The notes: generated by a model from the letters alone, not told the origin. 21,359 nucleotides of DNA from Alphaproteobacteria bacterium (GCA_018969935.1 JAGWXJ010000018.1:1-21359), one strand, 5' to 3'; shown: positions 1-7,313, numbered from the stretch's first letter. Made by a program: numbers and translations.

Positions 1-1
1 C

Positions 2-2086
2 GAACCGGTCGAGGAAGAAAAATCAAAATCCATTCCTGCAAGGATACTTGTCGAGCCTGCCGAGGCAGGCCAAAGCGCCCCCGCCGCGGGTGACCGCATT
101 CTGGCCCAGCTAAAATACCGCAAACACGGTGTTGTGACGGCACGGATCATGCGCCGCTTGGGCTCCGTGAAGGACCGTCTGGTGCTTGGCCGCGTTAAAA
201 AATCGGGTGCGGCATGGTGGCTGCAACCTGTGAGCCGCAGGGAACGTGATGACTTCATGCTCATTGTCCCCGCCGAAAAACTGCCCGAACTTGAAAACGG
301 CGCGCTGGTCGAAGCTTTCGTAGATGAAAGCAGGTTGCTCAAACGCCCGCAGGCCAAGCTACACGCTATCATCGGCCACGATGATGACCCGAAGGCAATA
401 TCGCTGATTGCATTGCACGAACACGGCCTCCGCCCTAACTTCCCCGAAGCCGTGATAAACCAGACGCAAGACATGGTTGTGCCGCCGTTGGGCAATCGTA
501 CCGATTTGCGCGATATCCCGCTTGTCACCATCGACGGTGAAGACGCGCGCGATTTCGATGACGCTGTCTTCGCCGAAAAACAGGCCGATGGCTACCACCT
601 CATAGTGGCCATCGCCGATGTGGCCCACTACGTCACGCATGACACCCCGCTGGACCGCGAAGCGTACAAGCGCGGCAACTCCACATACTTCCCCGACCGC
701 GTGGTGCCCATGCTGCCGGAAAAACTCTCGAATGATTTGTGCTCGCTCAGGCCCAAGGAAGACCGCGCGTGTCTGGCTGTTCACATGCACATCGATGAAC
801 GCGGACAGATCAAGAGTTACAAATTCGTGCGTGGGCTCATGCGTTCGGTTGCAAGGCTGACTTACGAGCAGGTGCAGAATGCACTGGACGGTAAAACCGA
901 TTCAACAACCGAAACGCTACTCGAAAACGTTATCCGCCCTCTATACGAAGCCTTCAAGGTGCTGGACCGTGCACGCGTCGCCCGCGGTGCATTGGAAATC
1001 AATGTCGCCGAACGTAAAATCACCGTCGATGCCAAAGGCAACATGACAGGCGTATCCAAACGCCCGCGCTATGACAGCCACAAGCTGATCGAGGAGTTCA
1101 TGATTTTGGCCAACGTGGCGACGGCCATGGCGCTGGAAGCCAAGGGCGCGCCATGCGTATACCGTATCCACGATACCCCCTCCTCCGAGAAAATGGATTC
1201 CGCGCGCAACTTCCTTGAAGGCTTCGGCCTTAACTTGGCGCGCGGCAGCGTGGTCAAACCCATCCTGTTCAATACCATACTCAAAAAGGTGGAAGGGCAG
1301 GATTACGCCGCGCTGGTCAACCAGATTATCCTGCGCTCGCAATCGCAGGCCGTATACTCGCCTGATAACATCGGCCACTTTGGTTTGGCGTTGCAAAAAT
1401 ATGCGCACTTCACATCCCCTATCAGGCGGTATGCCGATTTGGTCGTCCACCGTTCGCTCATCAAGGCGTATGGTCTGGGTGATGGCGGGCTCGAACAGGC
1501 CGAGGTAAACAGGCTGGAGGAAACCGCCGACCACATCTCGCAAACCGAACGCACGTCCATGGAAGCCGAACGCGCTAGCGTAGACAGGTTCACGGCCGCA
1601 TGGCTCTCCAGCCGCATGGGCGAGGTTTTCAAAGGGCGTATTTCTGGCGTCACGCGCTTTGGCCTATTTGTGTCGCTCGATGATACGGGTGCCGATGGCC
1701 TTGTACCCATACGCTCGTTACCGCAGGACTATTATATCCACTCGGAAGAACATCACGCGCTCATAGGTCGCCGCACGGGCCGGCTGTTCCGCCTCTGTGC
1801 GCCGGTGGTCGTAAGGGTGGTGGAAGCCGACAGGCTGACAGGCTCGAGCGTGTTTGAATTGGTGAACGGTGAAGACGGCGCGGACGTGCCGGGCTTCATG
1901 GGCGGTAGTACGCACATTCCGCATTTTCCAAAAGGCCGTGCCGACCGACGCGATAAAAAGCGCCGTGATGACAGACGTGGCGGTGGTCATAAGGGCGGCG
2001 GCCATAGGGGCGGTAATGACAGGGGCGGCGGTGGTGGCGGTGGCGGCAAAGGCAAACGCCATAATAGGGACAAAAACAGGTATTAA
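2..2086 (+). CDS. rnr: Ribonuclease R, 5'-truncated by the window edge
   Basis: 3'-to-5' exoribonuclease of the RNase II/R family, which degrades structured RNA in the cytoplasm. The frame is open to the first base, so the N-terminus (helix-turn-helix and start of the first cold-shock domain) lies outside the window. A GTG at 134 is an internal Val codon, since coding continues upstream (GDRILAQLKY at about 92-121). The RNB catalytic core begins with TIDGEDARDFDDAV (about 529-570), which carries the Asp cluster that binds magnesium. Further RNB motifs are YFPDRVVPMLPEKLSNDLCSL and HFTSPIRRYADL. An S1 domain follows (GRISGVTRFGLFVSL, about 1636-1680). The last 60 or so residues are a basic, glycine-rich tail with GG/RGG-like runs, longer and more repetitive than a typical RNase R tail. 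The identification is secure; only the length is unknown. Confidence 0.96.
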   Translation, partial: EPVEEEKSKSIPARILVEPAEAGQSAPAAGDRILAQLKYRKHGVVTARIMRRLGSVKDRLVLGRVKKSGAAWWLQPVSRRERDDFMLIVPAEKLPELENGALVEAFVDESRLLKRPQAKLHAIIGHDDDPKAISLIALHEHGLRPNFPEAVINQTQDMVVPPLGNRTDLRDIPLVTIDGEDARDFDDAVFAEKQADGYHLIVAIADVAHYVTHDTPLDREAYKRGNSTYFPDRVVPMLPEKLSNDLCSLRPKEDRACLAVHMHIDERGQIKSYKFVRGLMRSVARLTYEQVQNALDGKTDSTTETLLENVIRPLYEAFKVLDRARVARGALEINVAERKITVDAKGNMTGVSKRPRYDSHKLIEEFMILANVATAMALEAKGAPCVYRIHDTPSSEKMDSARNFLEGFGLNLARGSVVKPILFNTILKKVEGQDYAALVNQIILRSQSQAVYSPDNIGHFGLALQKYAHFTSPIRRYADLVVHRSLIKAYGLGDGGLEQAEVNRLEETADHISQTERTSMEAERASVDRFTAAWLSSRMGEVFKGRISGVTRFGLFVSLDDTGADGLVPIRSLPQDYYIHSEEHHALIGRRTGRLFRLCAPVVVRVVEADRLTGSSVFELVNGEDGADVPGFMGGSTHIPHFPKGRADRRDKKRRDDRRGGGHKGGGHRGGNDRGGGGGGGGKGKRHNRDKNRY

Positions 2087-2139
2087 ACTTGGTCAAATGA
2101 AGTGCTAAAAAGAACCGTCAAAACCTAACGGAGTGATCC

Positions 2140-3132
2140 ATGCGCTATTTCCTTCTTCTGTCTGTTTCCGCACTTACGCTGTTTGCCGCTGCAATGCCGG
2201 CATCCGCCGAAACCGCAACCAAAACCAAAGAAACGGTAACTGCCGTTAAGGAAAAAACTGCCGAAGTTGTTGAAGCGGCCAAGGATAAAACCGTAAAAGC
2301 CGTTGAAACGGTAAAAGAAGAAACACCAAAAGCTATCGAAGCAGCCAAAGATAAGACCGCAGAAGTCGTAGAAGCCACCAAGGAAAAAACGGCTGAAGTG
2401 GTTGAGGCAACGAAGGAAAAAACTGCTGAAGTTGTTGAAGCTGTAAAAGAAGAAACGCCGAAGGCCGTAGAAGCCGCAAAAGAAAAGGCAGCCGATGCCG
2501 TTGAGGCCGTAAAGGAAGAAGTTACGGAAGCCACGACAGATGCGCCACCCGCAGCGCCGGTTCAAAAAACCCTCAAGGAAGTCATCTCGGATGAAGATGA
2601 TCTGGAAGATTTCGTCGACCTGATGAAAAAAGCAGGCTTCGAAAAAACCGTGCTGGATAACCCTGCGCCGTTCACCCTTTTCGTGCCCACCAATGAAGCG
2701 CTTGATAAAGCCGAGAAAAAACTCGATGAAGCCCAAAAGTCAAGTAACAAGGACGCGCTGGCTGATATTATCAATTACCATATCGTAAACGGTCTGGTGA
2801 CCCGCTCCGCTCTCGACAACAATACTTCCGAGGTTCTGTCCACCACCCTCAAGCGCCTGCGCGTTGTTGGCAAGGACGGCAAGCTCACGGTCAACGGCAT
2901 GAAAGTCGAAGACAAGGAACTCACGGCAGGCAACGCCGTCATCTACAAACTGGATGGCGTTCTCGGCCTTGAAGATCCGGCAGCCCCCGCACCGGTTGTG
3001 GAAGCCCCTAAAGCCGCAAACCCGGCAGCAGATGCTGCGGCTGCGGCCCCTGCAACAGCCTCTGAAGCCCCTGCGCAGGCAACAGAAACCCCGAAAACCG
3101 AAGAAAAAAAGAGCAAATTTAAGTTCTGGTAA
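2140..3132 (+). CDS. Secreted fasciclin-domain protein with LEA-like 11-residue repeats
   Basis: A 330-residue protein predicted to be exported. Residues 1-23 form a signal peptide (MRYFLLLSVSALTLFAAAMPASA, cleavage after ASA expected). Residues 36-134 are nine tandem 11-residue Lys/Glu/Ala/Val units such as TKEKTAEVVEA, expected to form an amphipathic helix as in group-3 LEA proteins or apolipoprotein-like repeats. Residues about 143-276 are one fasciclin (FAS1) domain, with the H1-type motif PFTLFVPTNEAL, the YHIV segment and the H2-type end NAVIYKLDGVL. The C-terminus is Ala/Pro-rich and ends in a basic patch (KKSKFKFW). FAS1 domains mediate adhesion or envelope contacts; the actual role here is unknown. 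A ribosome binding site (CGGAG, about 2129) precedes the ATG. The gene sits between rnr and rpmG. Confidence 0.88.
   Translation: MRYFLLLSVSALTLFAAAMPASAETATKTKETVTAVKEKTAEVVEAAKDKTVKAVETVKEETPKAIEAAKDKTAEVVEATKEKTAEVVEATKEKTAEVVEAVKEETPKAVEAAKEKAADAVEAVKEEVTEATTDAPPAAPVQKTLKEVISDEDDLEDFVDLMKKAGFEKTVLDNPAPFTLFVPTNEALDKAEKKLDEAQKSSNKDALADIINYHIVNGLVTRSALDNNTSEVLSTTLKRLRVVGKDGKLTVNGMKVEDKELTAGNAVIYKLDGVLGLEDPAAPAPVVEAPKAANPAADAAAAAPATASEAPAQATETPKTEEKKSKFKFW
2245..2541 (+). repeat. Nine in-frame 33-bp units encoding 11-residue helix repeats
   Basis: The DNA encodes nine contiguous 11-residue units in the pattern (V/A/T)KEKTAEVVEA. Units 3 and 7 share the variant VKEETPKA(I/V)EA, four units apart, which suggests that a block of about 44 residues was itself duplicated. 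The bases are richer in A than the flanking coding DNA, because of the many AAA and GAA codons. Confidence 0.85.
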
Positions 3133-3141
3133 GGGTTTTTC

Positions 3142-3170
3142 TTGACTGGAAGGCCTAGGTGCGCGATAAG
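3142..3170 (+). promoter_or_regulatory. Predicted sigma-70 promoter of rpmG
   Basis: TTGACT (3142-3147) and GATAAG (3165-3170) are separated by 17 bp in the gap after the fasciclin gene. Transcription would start near 3177, leaving a short leader with an AAGGG-type ribosome binding site before the rpmG ATG. Predicted by eye only. Confidence 0.5.
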
Positions 3171-3203
3171 CGGGGCCGAACAAATTTTTGAAAAGGGCGA
3201 GCC

Positions 3204-3398
3204 ATGGCAAAAAAAGGCGCAACCGTTAAGGTTAAACTGGTGTCGACCGCTGGTACGGGCTACTACTACGTGACCAAGGTCAACAAAAAGACCAAGACTG
3301 AAAAGCTGGTCAAAAAGAAATACGATCCGCGCGCGAAAAACGCGACAACGGGCAAACTCGGTGCCCACGTGGACTTCAAAGAAGATAAAGTGAAGTAA
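3204..3398 (+). CDS. rpmG: 50S ribosomal protein L33, with an internal insertion
   Basis: Small zinc-independent (cysteine-free) L33 of the large ribosomal subunit. The family core is clear: KVKLVSTAGTGYYYVT, then KTEKLVKKKYDP, ending FKEDKVK. The protein has 64 residues, while the usual bacterial L33 has about 55. The extra length is mostly a stretch of about 8 residues (around 45-53, NATTGKLG) between the DP motif and the C-terminal HVDFKE segment. A ribosome binding site (AAGGG, about 3193) lies 7 nt before the ATG, and a strong terminator follows 21 nt after the stop. L33 is often found near rnr in alphaproteobacteria, which supports the class assignment. Confidence 0.96.
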   Translation: MAKKGATVKVKLVSTAGTGYYYVTKVNKKTKTEKLVKKKYDPRAKNATTGKLGAHVDFKEDKVK

Positions 3399-3419
3399 GC
3401 CTTAAATGCTTTCTCATGC

Positions 3420-3450
3420 AAAAAAGCGCCTCTCAACAAGGCGCTTTTTT
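3420..3450. terminator. Bidirectional intrinsic terminator between rpmG and tsaC
   Basis: Perfect inverted repeat: six A then GCGCC (3420-3430), a 9-nt loop, and GGCGC then six T (3440-3450). Read on either strand the hairpin ends in a U run. It can therefore stop both rpmG (plus) and the convergent tsaC (minus), whose stop codon is only 2 nt away. Confidence 0.93.
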
Positions 3451-3452
3451 AT

Positions 3453-4415
3453 TTATCCGCGCGCGGCGCGTACAAGCCTGTCGTTGATGGCTATGCCAAG
3501 CCCCGTATCGGGTATGGGTGCAACCGCAATACCCTTGCATCCGGCCCCATCCAAGGCATGCATGTAGCCGAACAGGTTGGCCGCAGCTTCGGCAAGATCA
3601 CCTTGTTCGCTCAGGTTGCGTTTGTGCATGTCAGGCAAATTGCGCCCCATCAGGCTTGGCCCGAAAGCCAGATAGGCCTCGCCGTCTTCAAGTGTTGTCG
3701 CATTCAGGCGCACAGGTGTGCGGGGTGCATAGTGGCGCAACAACTGCCCCGGTGATTTCGGCGCTTCATGCTGGCCGTCATCAATTGCGGGTGTTATGCC
3801 CAGTACGCGCGCTACATCTTCCGGTGTTACGGCCCCCGGCCGCAAAATCACGGGCGCCTCACCCGTCAAATCAAGCACGGTAGATTCAAGCCCCACGCTG
3901 GCAGCGCCTGCGGCGAGTATCATGTCCACGGCATCGCCAAGGCTTTCGGCAACGTGCTGTGGCGTGGTGGGGGAAAGCCGGCCAGATGTATTGGCCGATG
4001 GCGCAGCCACAGGCACCCCTGCGGCTTCGATAACTGCACGGGCAACAGGGTGTGCAGGGCAGCGTATGGCAAGCGTGGGCAGGCCCGCGCTCGCAAGGTC
4101 CGATACGGGGCAATCGGCCGTGCGTGGTAAAATCATGGTCAATGGGCCGGGCCAAAAGGCAGCCATCATTTCCTTGGCAGCATCATTGAACACGCCAAAA
4201 GCCATGGCATCCTCGGGTTTCGCTACGTGGATGATAAGCGGGTTGAAGCTTGGCCTGCCCTTGGCCTCGAAAATGCGTGCAACCGCACGCCCGTCTAGGG
4301 CGTTGGCAGCAAGCCCGTAAACGGTTTCAGTCGGCAAACCAAGCAGGCCACCGTTTTTGATTACGGCGGCAGCTTCGGCAATCGTTTCAGGTGTAGCGCT
4401 GGCTATTCGGACCAT
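3453..4415 (-). CDS. tsaC: L-threonylcarbamoyladenylate synthase, Sua5 type
   Basis: Makes threonylcarbamoyl-AMP from Thr, bicarbonate and ATP, the first step of t6A37 formation in ANN-decoding tRNAs (cytoplasmic). The 320 residues match the long Sua5 form rather than the short TsaC/YrdC form. The YrdC domain has LPTETVYGLAANA (27-39), KGRPSFNPLI (52-61), PGPLT (89-93), SANTSGRLSPT (140-150) and GLESTVLDL (175-183). A C-terminal Sua5 domain follows the linker SPGQLLRHYAPRTP (221-234). There is no clear ribosome binding site: a 7-bp hairpin sits one base before the ATG. The upstream ankyrin-like gene ends 27 nt away, so the two may be co-transcribed. Confidence 0.95.
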   Translation of the reverse strand: MVRIASATPETIAEAAAVIKNGGLLGLPTETVYGLAANALDGRAVARIFEAKGRPSFNPLIIHVAKPEDAMAFGVFNDAAKEMMAAFWPGPLTMILPRTADCPVSDLASAGLPTLAIRCPAHPVARAVIEAAGVPVAAPSANTSGRLSPTTPQHVAESLGDAVDMILAAGAASVGLESTVLDLTGEAPVILRPGAVTPEDVARVLGITPAIDDGQHEAPKSPGQLLRHYAPRTPVRLNATTLEDGEAYLAFGPSLMGRNLPDMHKRNLSEQGDLAEAAANLFGYMHALDGAGCKGIAVAPIPDTGLGIAINDRLVRAARG

Positions 4416-4416
4416 G

Positions 4417-4433
4417 CGGTGCTTTTAGCACCG
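4417..4433 (-). promoter_or_regulatory. Hairpin directly before the tsaC start codon
   Basis: On the minus strand CGGTGCT and AGCACCG are perfectly complementary (7 bp, 3-nt loop), and the stem ends one base before the tsaC ATG. It occupies the position where a ribosome binding site would lie. It has no U run, so it is a poor terminator. A role in translation initiation of tsaC is inference. Confidence 0.45.
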
Positions 4434-4442
4434 TACGGCCAT

Positions 4443-4910
4443 TTAGGCAAAAACCTGCGCATGGTCGTGTGTGTGCCCTAGCATATTGGCAAAGCTGCTG
4501 AATTTCAGCTCGGCCTCCTTGCGTGTAATGGGGCAAGGCAAAGCACGGGAGGCAGACCAACCGCGTGCATCCTCTATTTCAAGGTCGGCGCCAAGGTTTT
4601 TCAGTTTTTCCACGATGTCGCTGCGGCGCATGTACCAGGCAATGTGTGCAGGCGTCCAGTTCAGGTAATTGGCCCATTGGGCATCAAGGTCGGCGTGGTA
4701 ATGCGCCAGAATATCAAGCGCGGTGCCGCCGGCATCAAACGTGACGGCATCATGCACAAGGTAACGCCCGTCGGATGCGGGGATATTGGGGTTCAAACCC
4801 TGTGCCAGCATGGTGTTCAGCGCCACGTAGTCATGGGCGCGTATGGCGTTACGCGCTTCTTCAATACGCGTAATGGCAATGGGGGAATAGTATGTCTTGC
4901 GGTGTCGCAT
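4443..4910 (-). CDS. Ankyrin-repeat-like protein
   Basis: A 155-residue soluble protein with about three degenerate ankyrin repeats. Recognisable pieces are ALNTMLAQGLNPNIPASDG, GTALDILAHYHADLDAQ and NWTPAHIAWYMRRSDIVEKL followed by NLGADLEIEDARGW, which is the best-preserved repeat. Ankyrin repeats bind other proteins; no partner can be named. No signal peptide or membrane segment is visible. I chose the ATG at 4910 (MRHRKTYY) because AAAGGAG lies 8 nt before it. An in-frame ATG at 4967 has no such site and would add 19 residues encoded over this ribosome binding site. The start of tsaC lies 27 nt after the stop. Confidence 0.75.
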   Translation of the reverse strand: MRHRKTYYSPIAITRIEEARNAIRAHDYVALNTMLAQGLNPNIPASDGRYLVHDAVTFDAGGTALDILAHYHADLDAQWANYLNWTPAHIAWYMRRSDIVEKLKNLGADLEIEDARGWSASRALPCPITRKEAELKFSSFANMLGHTHDHAQVFA

Positions 4911-5010
4911 CGTCAGCTCCTTTGTATACTTACAGCTAACGCCCCCAAGGTGGTTCCGCTTAGGCATTCATAAGGAATGTGCAAGGTAAAAAGGTGTCAG
5001 AAACTGGGCG

Positions 5011-5454
5011 CTAGGCCGCTACAAGGCGGGGTGCGCAAAATGTCACGCCGTAACTACTTCCTACGTACGTAGACTTGATTGTTTCAATCGCGGCGTTCGC
5101 TTCCTCGCTGTTCTGCGCAAAGCCGAGATGGATCTCGAGTGGCCTGCTGGAATGGTTACCGTTCATCAGGTCATAAAATGCCGATGTAAGTTGGCGGATG
5201 GCCGATATCCGATTGACGCCGTTGGCAACACTAAGCTCGGTCAGGTGGGCATCAATACGGTGCGTCACCTCGGGGTTGTTTTGGCGTACCAGAAAATCGT
5301 CAACGCGCAAAACGGCAGCCATACGGCCATGCTGGCGCAAAACCAGATAACTTGGTTGGGAACTGGGGTACTCGATCGACGGTGTTTTTTGGGCCGATGC
5401 CTTGAAGTGCTCGATTAAATGGGCCTGCGCGGGGCCGTAAAAAAGAATTGTCAT
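5011..5454 (-). CDS. Hypothetical protein, no recognised domain
   Basis: A 147-residue soluble protein of unknown function, starting MTILFYGPAQAHLIEHF. It has no signal peptide, membrane helix or catalytic motif that I recognise. It contains a segment resembling a beta-strand/helix domain (SYLVLRQHGRMAAVLRVDDF) and a Ser/Asn-rich middle. The ATG at 5454 is preferred because AGGGA lies 7 nt upstream. Starts further up, to 5622, would run antisense through the mnmA promoter and first codons. The gene is divergent from mnmA; the shared 112-bp gap holds promoters for both directions. On the minus strand a perfect TTGACA (5516-5511) and a TATAAA (5476-5471) occur, but their spacing (34 bp) does not fit one promoter. 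Confidence 0.6.
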   Translation of the reverse strand: MTILFYGPAQAHLIEHFKASAQKTPSIEYPSSQPSYLVLRQHGRMAAVLRVDDFLVRQNNPEVTHRIDAHLTELSVANGVNRISAIRQLTSAFYDLMNGNHSSRPLEIHLGFAQNSEEANAAIETIKSTYVGSSYGVTFCAPRLVAA

Positions 5455-5530
5455 AGAATGTCCCTGTGTCTTTATAGTTATTGCACCGCAGTAATCCTGA
5501 TAGGCCCTTTTGTCAAATGCGCAGGTTTTT

Positions 5531-5559
5531 TTGCCTTTTCCAGCCATTTTGCCTATATC
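5531..5559 (+). promoter_or_regulatory. Predicted mnmA promoter giving a leaderless transcript
   Basis: TTGCCT (5531-5536) and TATATC (5554-5559) are 17 bp apart, each matching 4 of 6 consensus bases. The expected start point (about 5566-5567) coincides with the A of the mnmA ATG at 5567. No ribosome binding site is visible before that ATG, which fits a leaderless mRNA. Confidence 0.4.
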
Positions 5560-5566
5560 TAGCGCC

Positions 5567-6682
5567 ATGAATTCGCTCGGTTTTGACAAAGCCCCCAAGG
5601 ATACCCGCGTGGTTGTTGCCATGTCGGGCGGCGTTGACTCATCCGTTGTGGCAAGTCTGCTGCACGAGGAAGGGTACGATGTTGTAGGCGTAACCTTGCA
5701 GCTTTACGACCACGGTCTGGCCCTCGAGAAAAAGGGCGCATGCTGTGCAGGGCAGGATATTTACGATGCCCAGATGGTGGCGCAGGCGCGTGGCTTTCCG
5801 CATTACGTTTTGAATTACGAAAGCAAATTCAGCGACGCAGTTATGGAGGATTTCGCCGATAGCTATCTGCGCGGTGAAACGCCAATCCCTTGTGTGCGTT
5901 GTAACCAGACCGTCAAATTCCGTGACTTGCTGGCCGTAGCAAAAGACCTGAATGCCGATTGTATGGCTACGGGCCATTACATTCGCCGCGTGCTAAACAA
6001 CGGCAAGGCCGAGCTGCATCGCGCTGTCGATGCCGGCAAGGACCAGAGCTATTTCCTGTTTGCCACAACGCAGGAGCAGCTTGATTTTCTGCGCTTTCCG
6101 TTAGGTGGCTGGGGCAAGGATGTCACGCGTGACCACGCACGCCGCTTCGGCCTGATAACGGCAGAAAAACCTGATTCTCAGGATATCTGCTTCGTTCCCA
6201 ACGGTGACTACGCAAAGGTTGTCAAACGCATCAGGCCAGAAGCGCAAAAGCCGGGCGATATCGTCCACATCGATGGCCGTGTGCTTGGCCGCCATGAAGG
6301 TGTGGTTGGTTTTACCGTAGGCCAGCGCAAAGGCATCGGTATCGGCGGCGGCCACACCGAAGGCAATAGCCCGCTCTATGTTGTGAAAGTGGATGCCGAA
6401 AAATCACAGGTAGTGGTAGGCCCGCGCGAGGCATTGGCTTGCGCTACGGTTTCGCTACACCAATCCAACTGGCTCATGGAAGCCGCGGGCAACGATATGC
6501 CGGTCACGGTAAAACTGCGCTCTGTATCGGCGCCGCTGCCCGCACGCCTCAGTGTAGGTAATGAAGGTGTGGCAACCCTGACCCTCGAAACCCCCCAATA
6601 CGGCATTTCACCGGGGCAGGCGGCTGTTTGCTATGCGGGTGACCGTGTATTGGGTGGCGGCTGGATAAAGGCAGCGGCCTAA
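5567..6682 (+). CDS. mnmA: tRNA-specific 2-thiouridylase MnmA
   Basis: Adenylates and thiolates U34 of the Lys, Glu and Gln tRNAs (s2U34), taking sulfur from the cellular persulfide relay in the cytoplasm. The protein has 371 residues, normal for the family. The PP-loop SGGVDSS is at 20-26. The catalytic cysteine pair is Cys112 (RCNQTVKF) and Cys208 (DICFVP), matching Cys102 and Cys199 of the E. coli enzyme. ATGHY (134-138) and GKDQSYFL (157-164) are also present, and the C-terminal beta-barrel domain is complete. I place the start at 5567 (MNSLGFDKAP), where the family alignment begins; the in-frame ATG at 5510 would lie upstream of the predicted promoter. Confidence 0.97.
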   Translation: MNSLGFDKAPKDTRVVVAMSGGVDSSVVASLLHEEGYDVVGVTLQLYDHGLALEKKGACCAGQDIYDAQMVAQARGFPHYVLNYESKFSDAVMEDFADSYLRGETPIPCVRCNQTVKFRDLLAVAKDLNADCMATGHYIRRVLNNGKAELHRAVDAGKDQSYFLFATTQEQLDFLRFPLGGWGKDVTRDHARRFGLITAEKPDSQDICFVPNGDYAKVVKRIRPEAQKPGDIVHIDGRVLGRHEGVVGFTVGQRKGIGIGGGHTEGNSPLYVVKVDAEKSQVVVGPREALACATVSLHQSNWLMEAAGNDMPVTVKLRSVSAPLPARLSVGNEGVATLTLETPQYGISPGQAAVCYAGDRVLGGGWIKAAA

Positions 6683-6684
6683 AG

Positions 6685-6713
6685 TTGACAATTCAACAAT
6701 TCACTCTTATGAA
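6685..6713 (+). promoter_or_regulatory. Predicted promoter of the first TPR-like paralog
   Basis: A perfect TTGACA (6685-6690) and TATGAA (6708-6713) have 17-bp spacing. The -35 box begins 2 nt after the mnmA stop codon. The same arrangement recurs before the next two genes. Confidence 0.6.
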
Positions 6714-6736
6714 ATAACCGACATTAGGAGATGGAT

Positions 6737-7279
6737 ATGAAAATTAAACGCGTTTTAGACCGCGCTCGCGCCATGCAACATGAGCGCATGTTTGTCGAGG
6801 CGACTGACCTGCTGATCCACCATGATAGCCGTACCGACCTTGGCGCCGATGATCTGATGGCGCTGGGCGATGCCTTCAATGACTTCGCAACAGACTACCG
6901 CGCTTCCAGAGGCCGTAGGGTAAGCGCAGAATTCTTCAAAGCTGGCCGCTACCCTTTCCTGCTTAATAAAGCGATGATTTGCTACAAAAGGGCGTCCGCG
7001 CTGGCGCTGAACGATGAAACCGCAGCCCTCAAGGTTGTCAAAATCGCCATGCAACTCAACATGCCCGCTTCCGGCTTTGACTATGCGCGCAAAGCGGTCC
7101 GTATCAACCCCCTGAGCGTTGATGGCTGGACATACCTCGCCATCCTGCACGACCTGAACAGCGAAACGCTTCGTGCCGAGTTGTGCCGTGCGAACGCTGG
7201 CGTTGCAGCAACTGGCAAAGCAGATGGGTTACAGGCTTACAGTGCACCCAGCGCACCTGCCCCGCAGCCTGCTGCCTAA
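6737..7279 (+). CDS. TPR-like protein, paralog 1 of 3
   Basis: A 180-residue, mostly helical soluble protein of unknown function. Its core has two TPR-like helix pairs: AMICYKRASALALNDETAAL, then GFDYARKAVRINPLSVDGWT with YLAILHDL. This part aligns with the next two genes. The N-terminal half (ALGDAFNDFATDYRASRGRR) also matches them at the level of FxxxxxDYxxxR/K. The C-terminus is Ala/Pro-rich and divergent. The ATG at 6737 is chosen because TAGGAG lies 6 nt before it; the ATG at 6731 is too close to that site. No signal peptide is present, so a cytoplasmic adaptor or scaffold role is likely, as for most TPR proteins. Confidence 0.78.
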   Translation: MKIKRVLDRARAMQHERMFVEATDLLIHHDSRTDLGADDLMALGDAFNDFATDYRASRGRRVSAEFFKAGRYPFLLNKAMICYKRASALALNDETAALKVVKIAMQLNMPASGFDYARKAVRINPLSVDGWTYLAILHDLNSETLRAELCRANAGVAATGKADGLQAYSAPSAPAPQPAA

Positions 7280-7283
7280 TTTA

Positions 7284-7313
7284 TTGACATAAGAAAAGAC
7301 GATTGGTTATGGT
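7284..7313 (+). promoter_or_regulatory. Predicted promoter of the second TPR-like paralog
   Basis: A perfect TTGACA (7284-7289) and TATGGT (7308-7313) have 18-bp spacing, 4 nt after the previous stop codon. The ten bases TTGACATAAG are identical to those before the third paralog. Confidence 0.5.

Noticed and set aside
134..136. GTG at 134 as the start of rnr
   Set aside because: The same frame is open to the window start and codes for cold-shock-domain-like residues (GDRILAQL), so the codon is internal.
2245..2541. The 33-bp repeats as a CRISPR-like array or mobile repeat
   Set aside because: The units are contiguous, in frame, without spacers, and encode a regular helical peptide.
2125..2736. 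Long open frames on the minus strand opposite the fasciclin gene
   Set aside because: They are Phe/Gly- or Ser/Ala-rich low-complexity mirrors of the Lys/Glu repeats and have no ribosome binding site or family similarity.
3796..4320. A 174-codon plus-strand frame opposite tsaC
   Set aside because: It runs wholly antisense to a gene with complete YrdC/Sua5 motifs and shows no recognisable domain.
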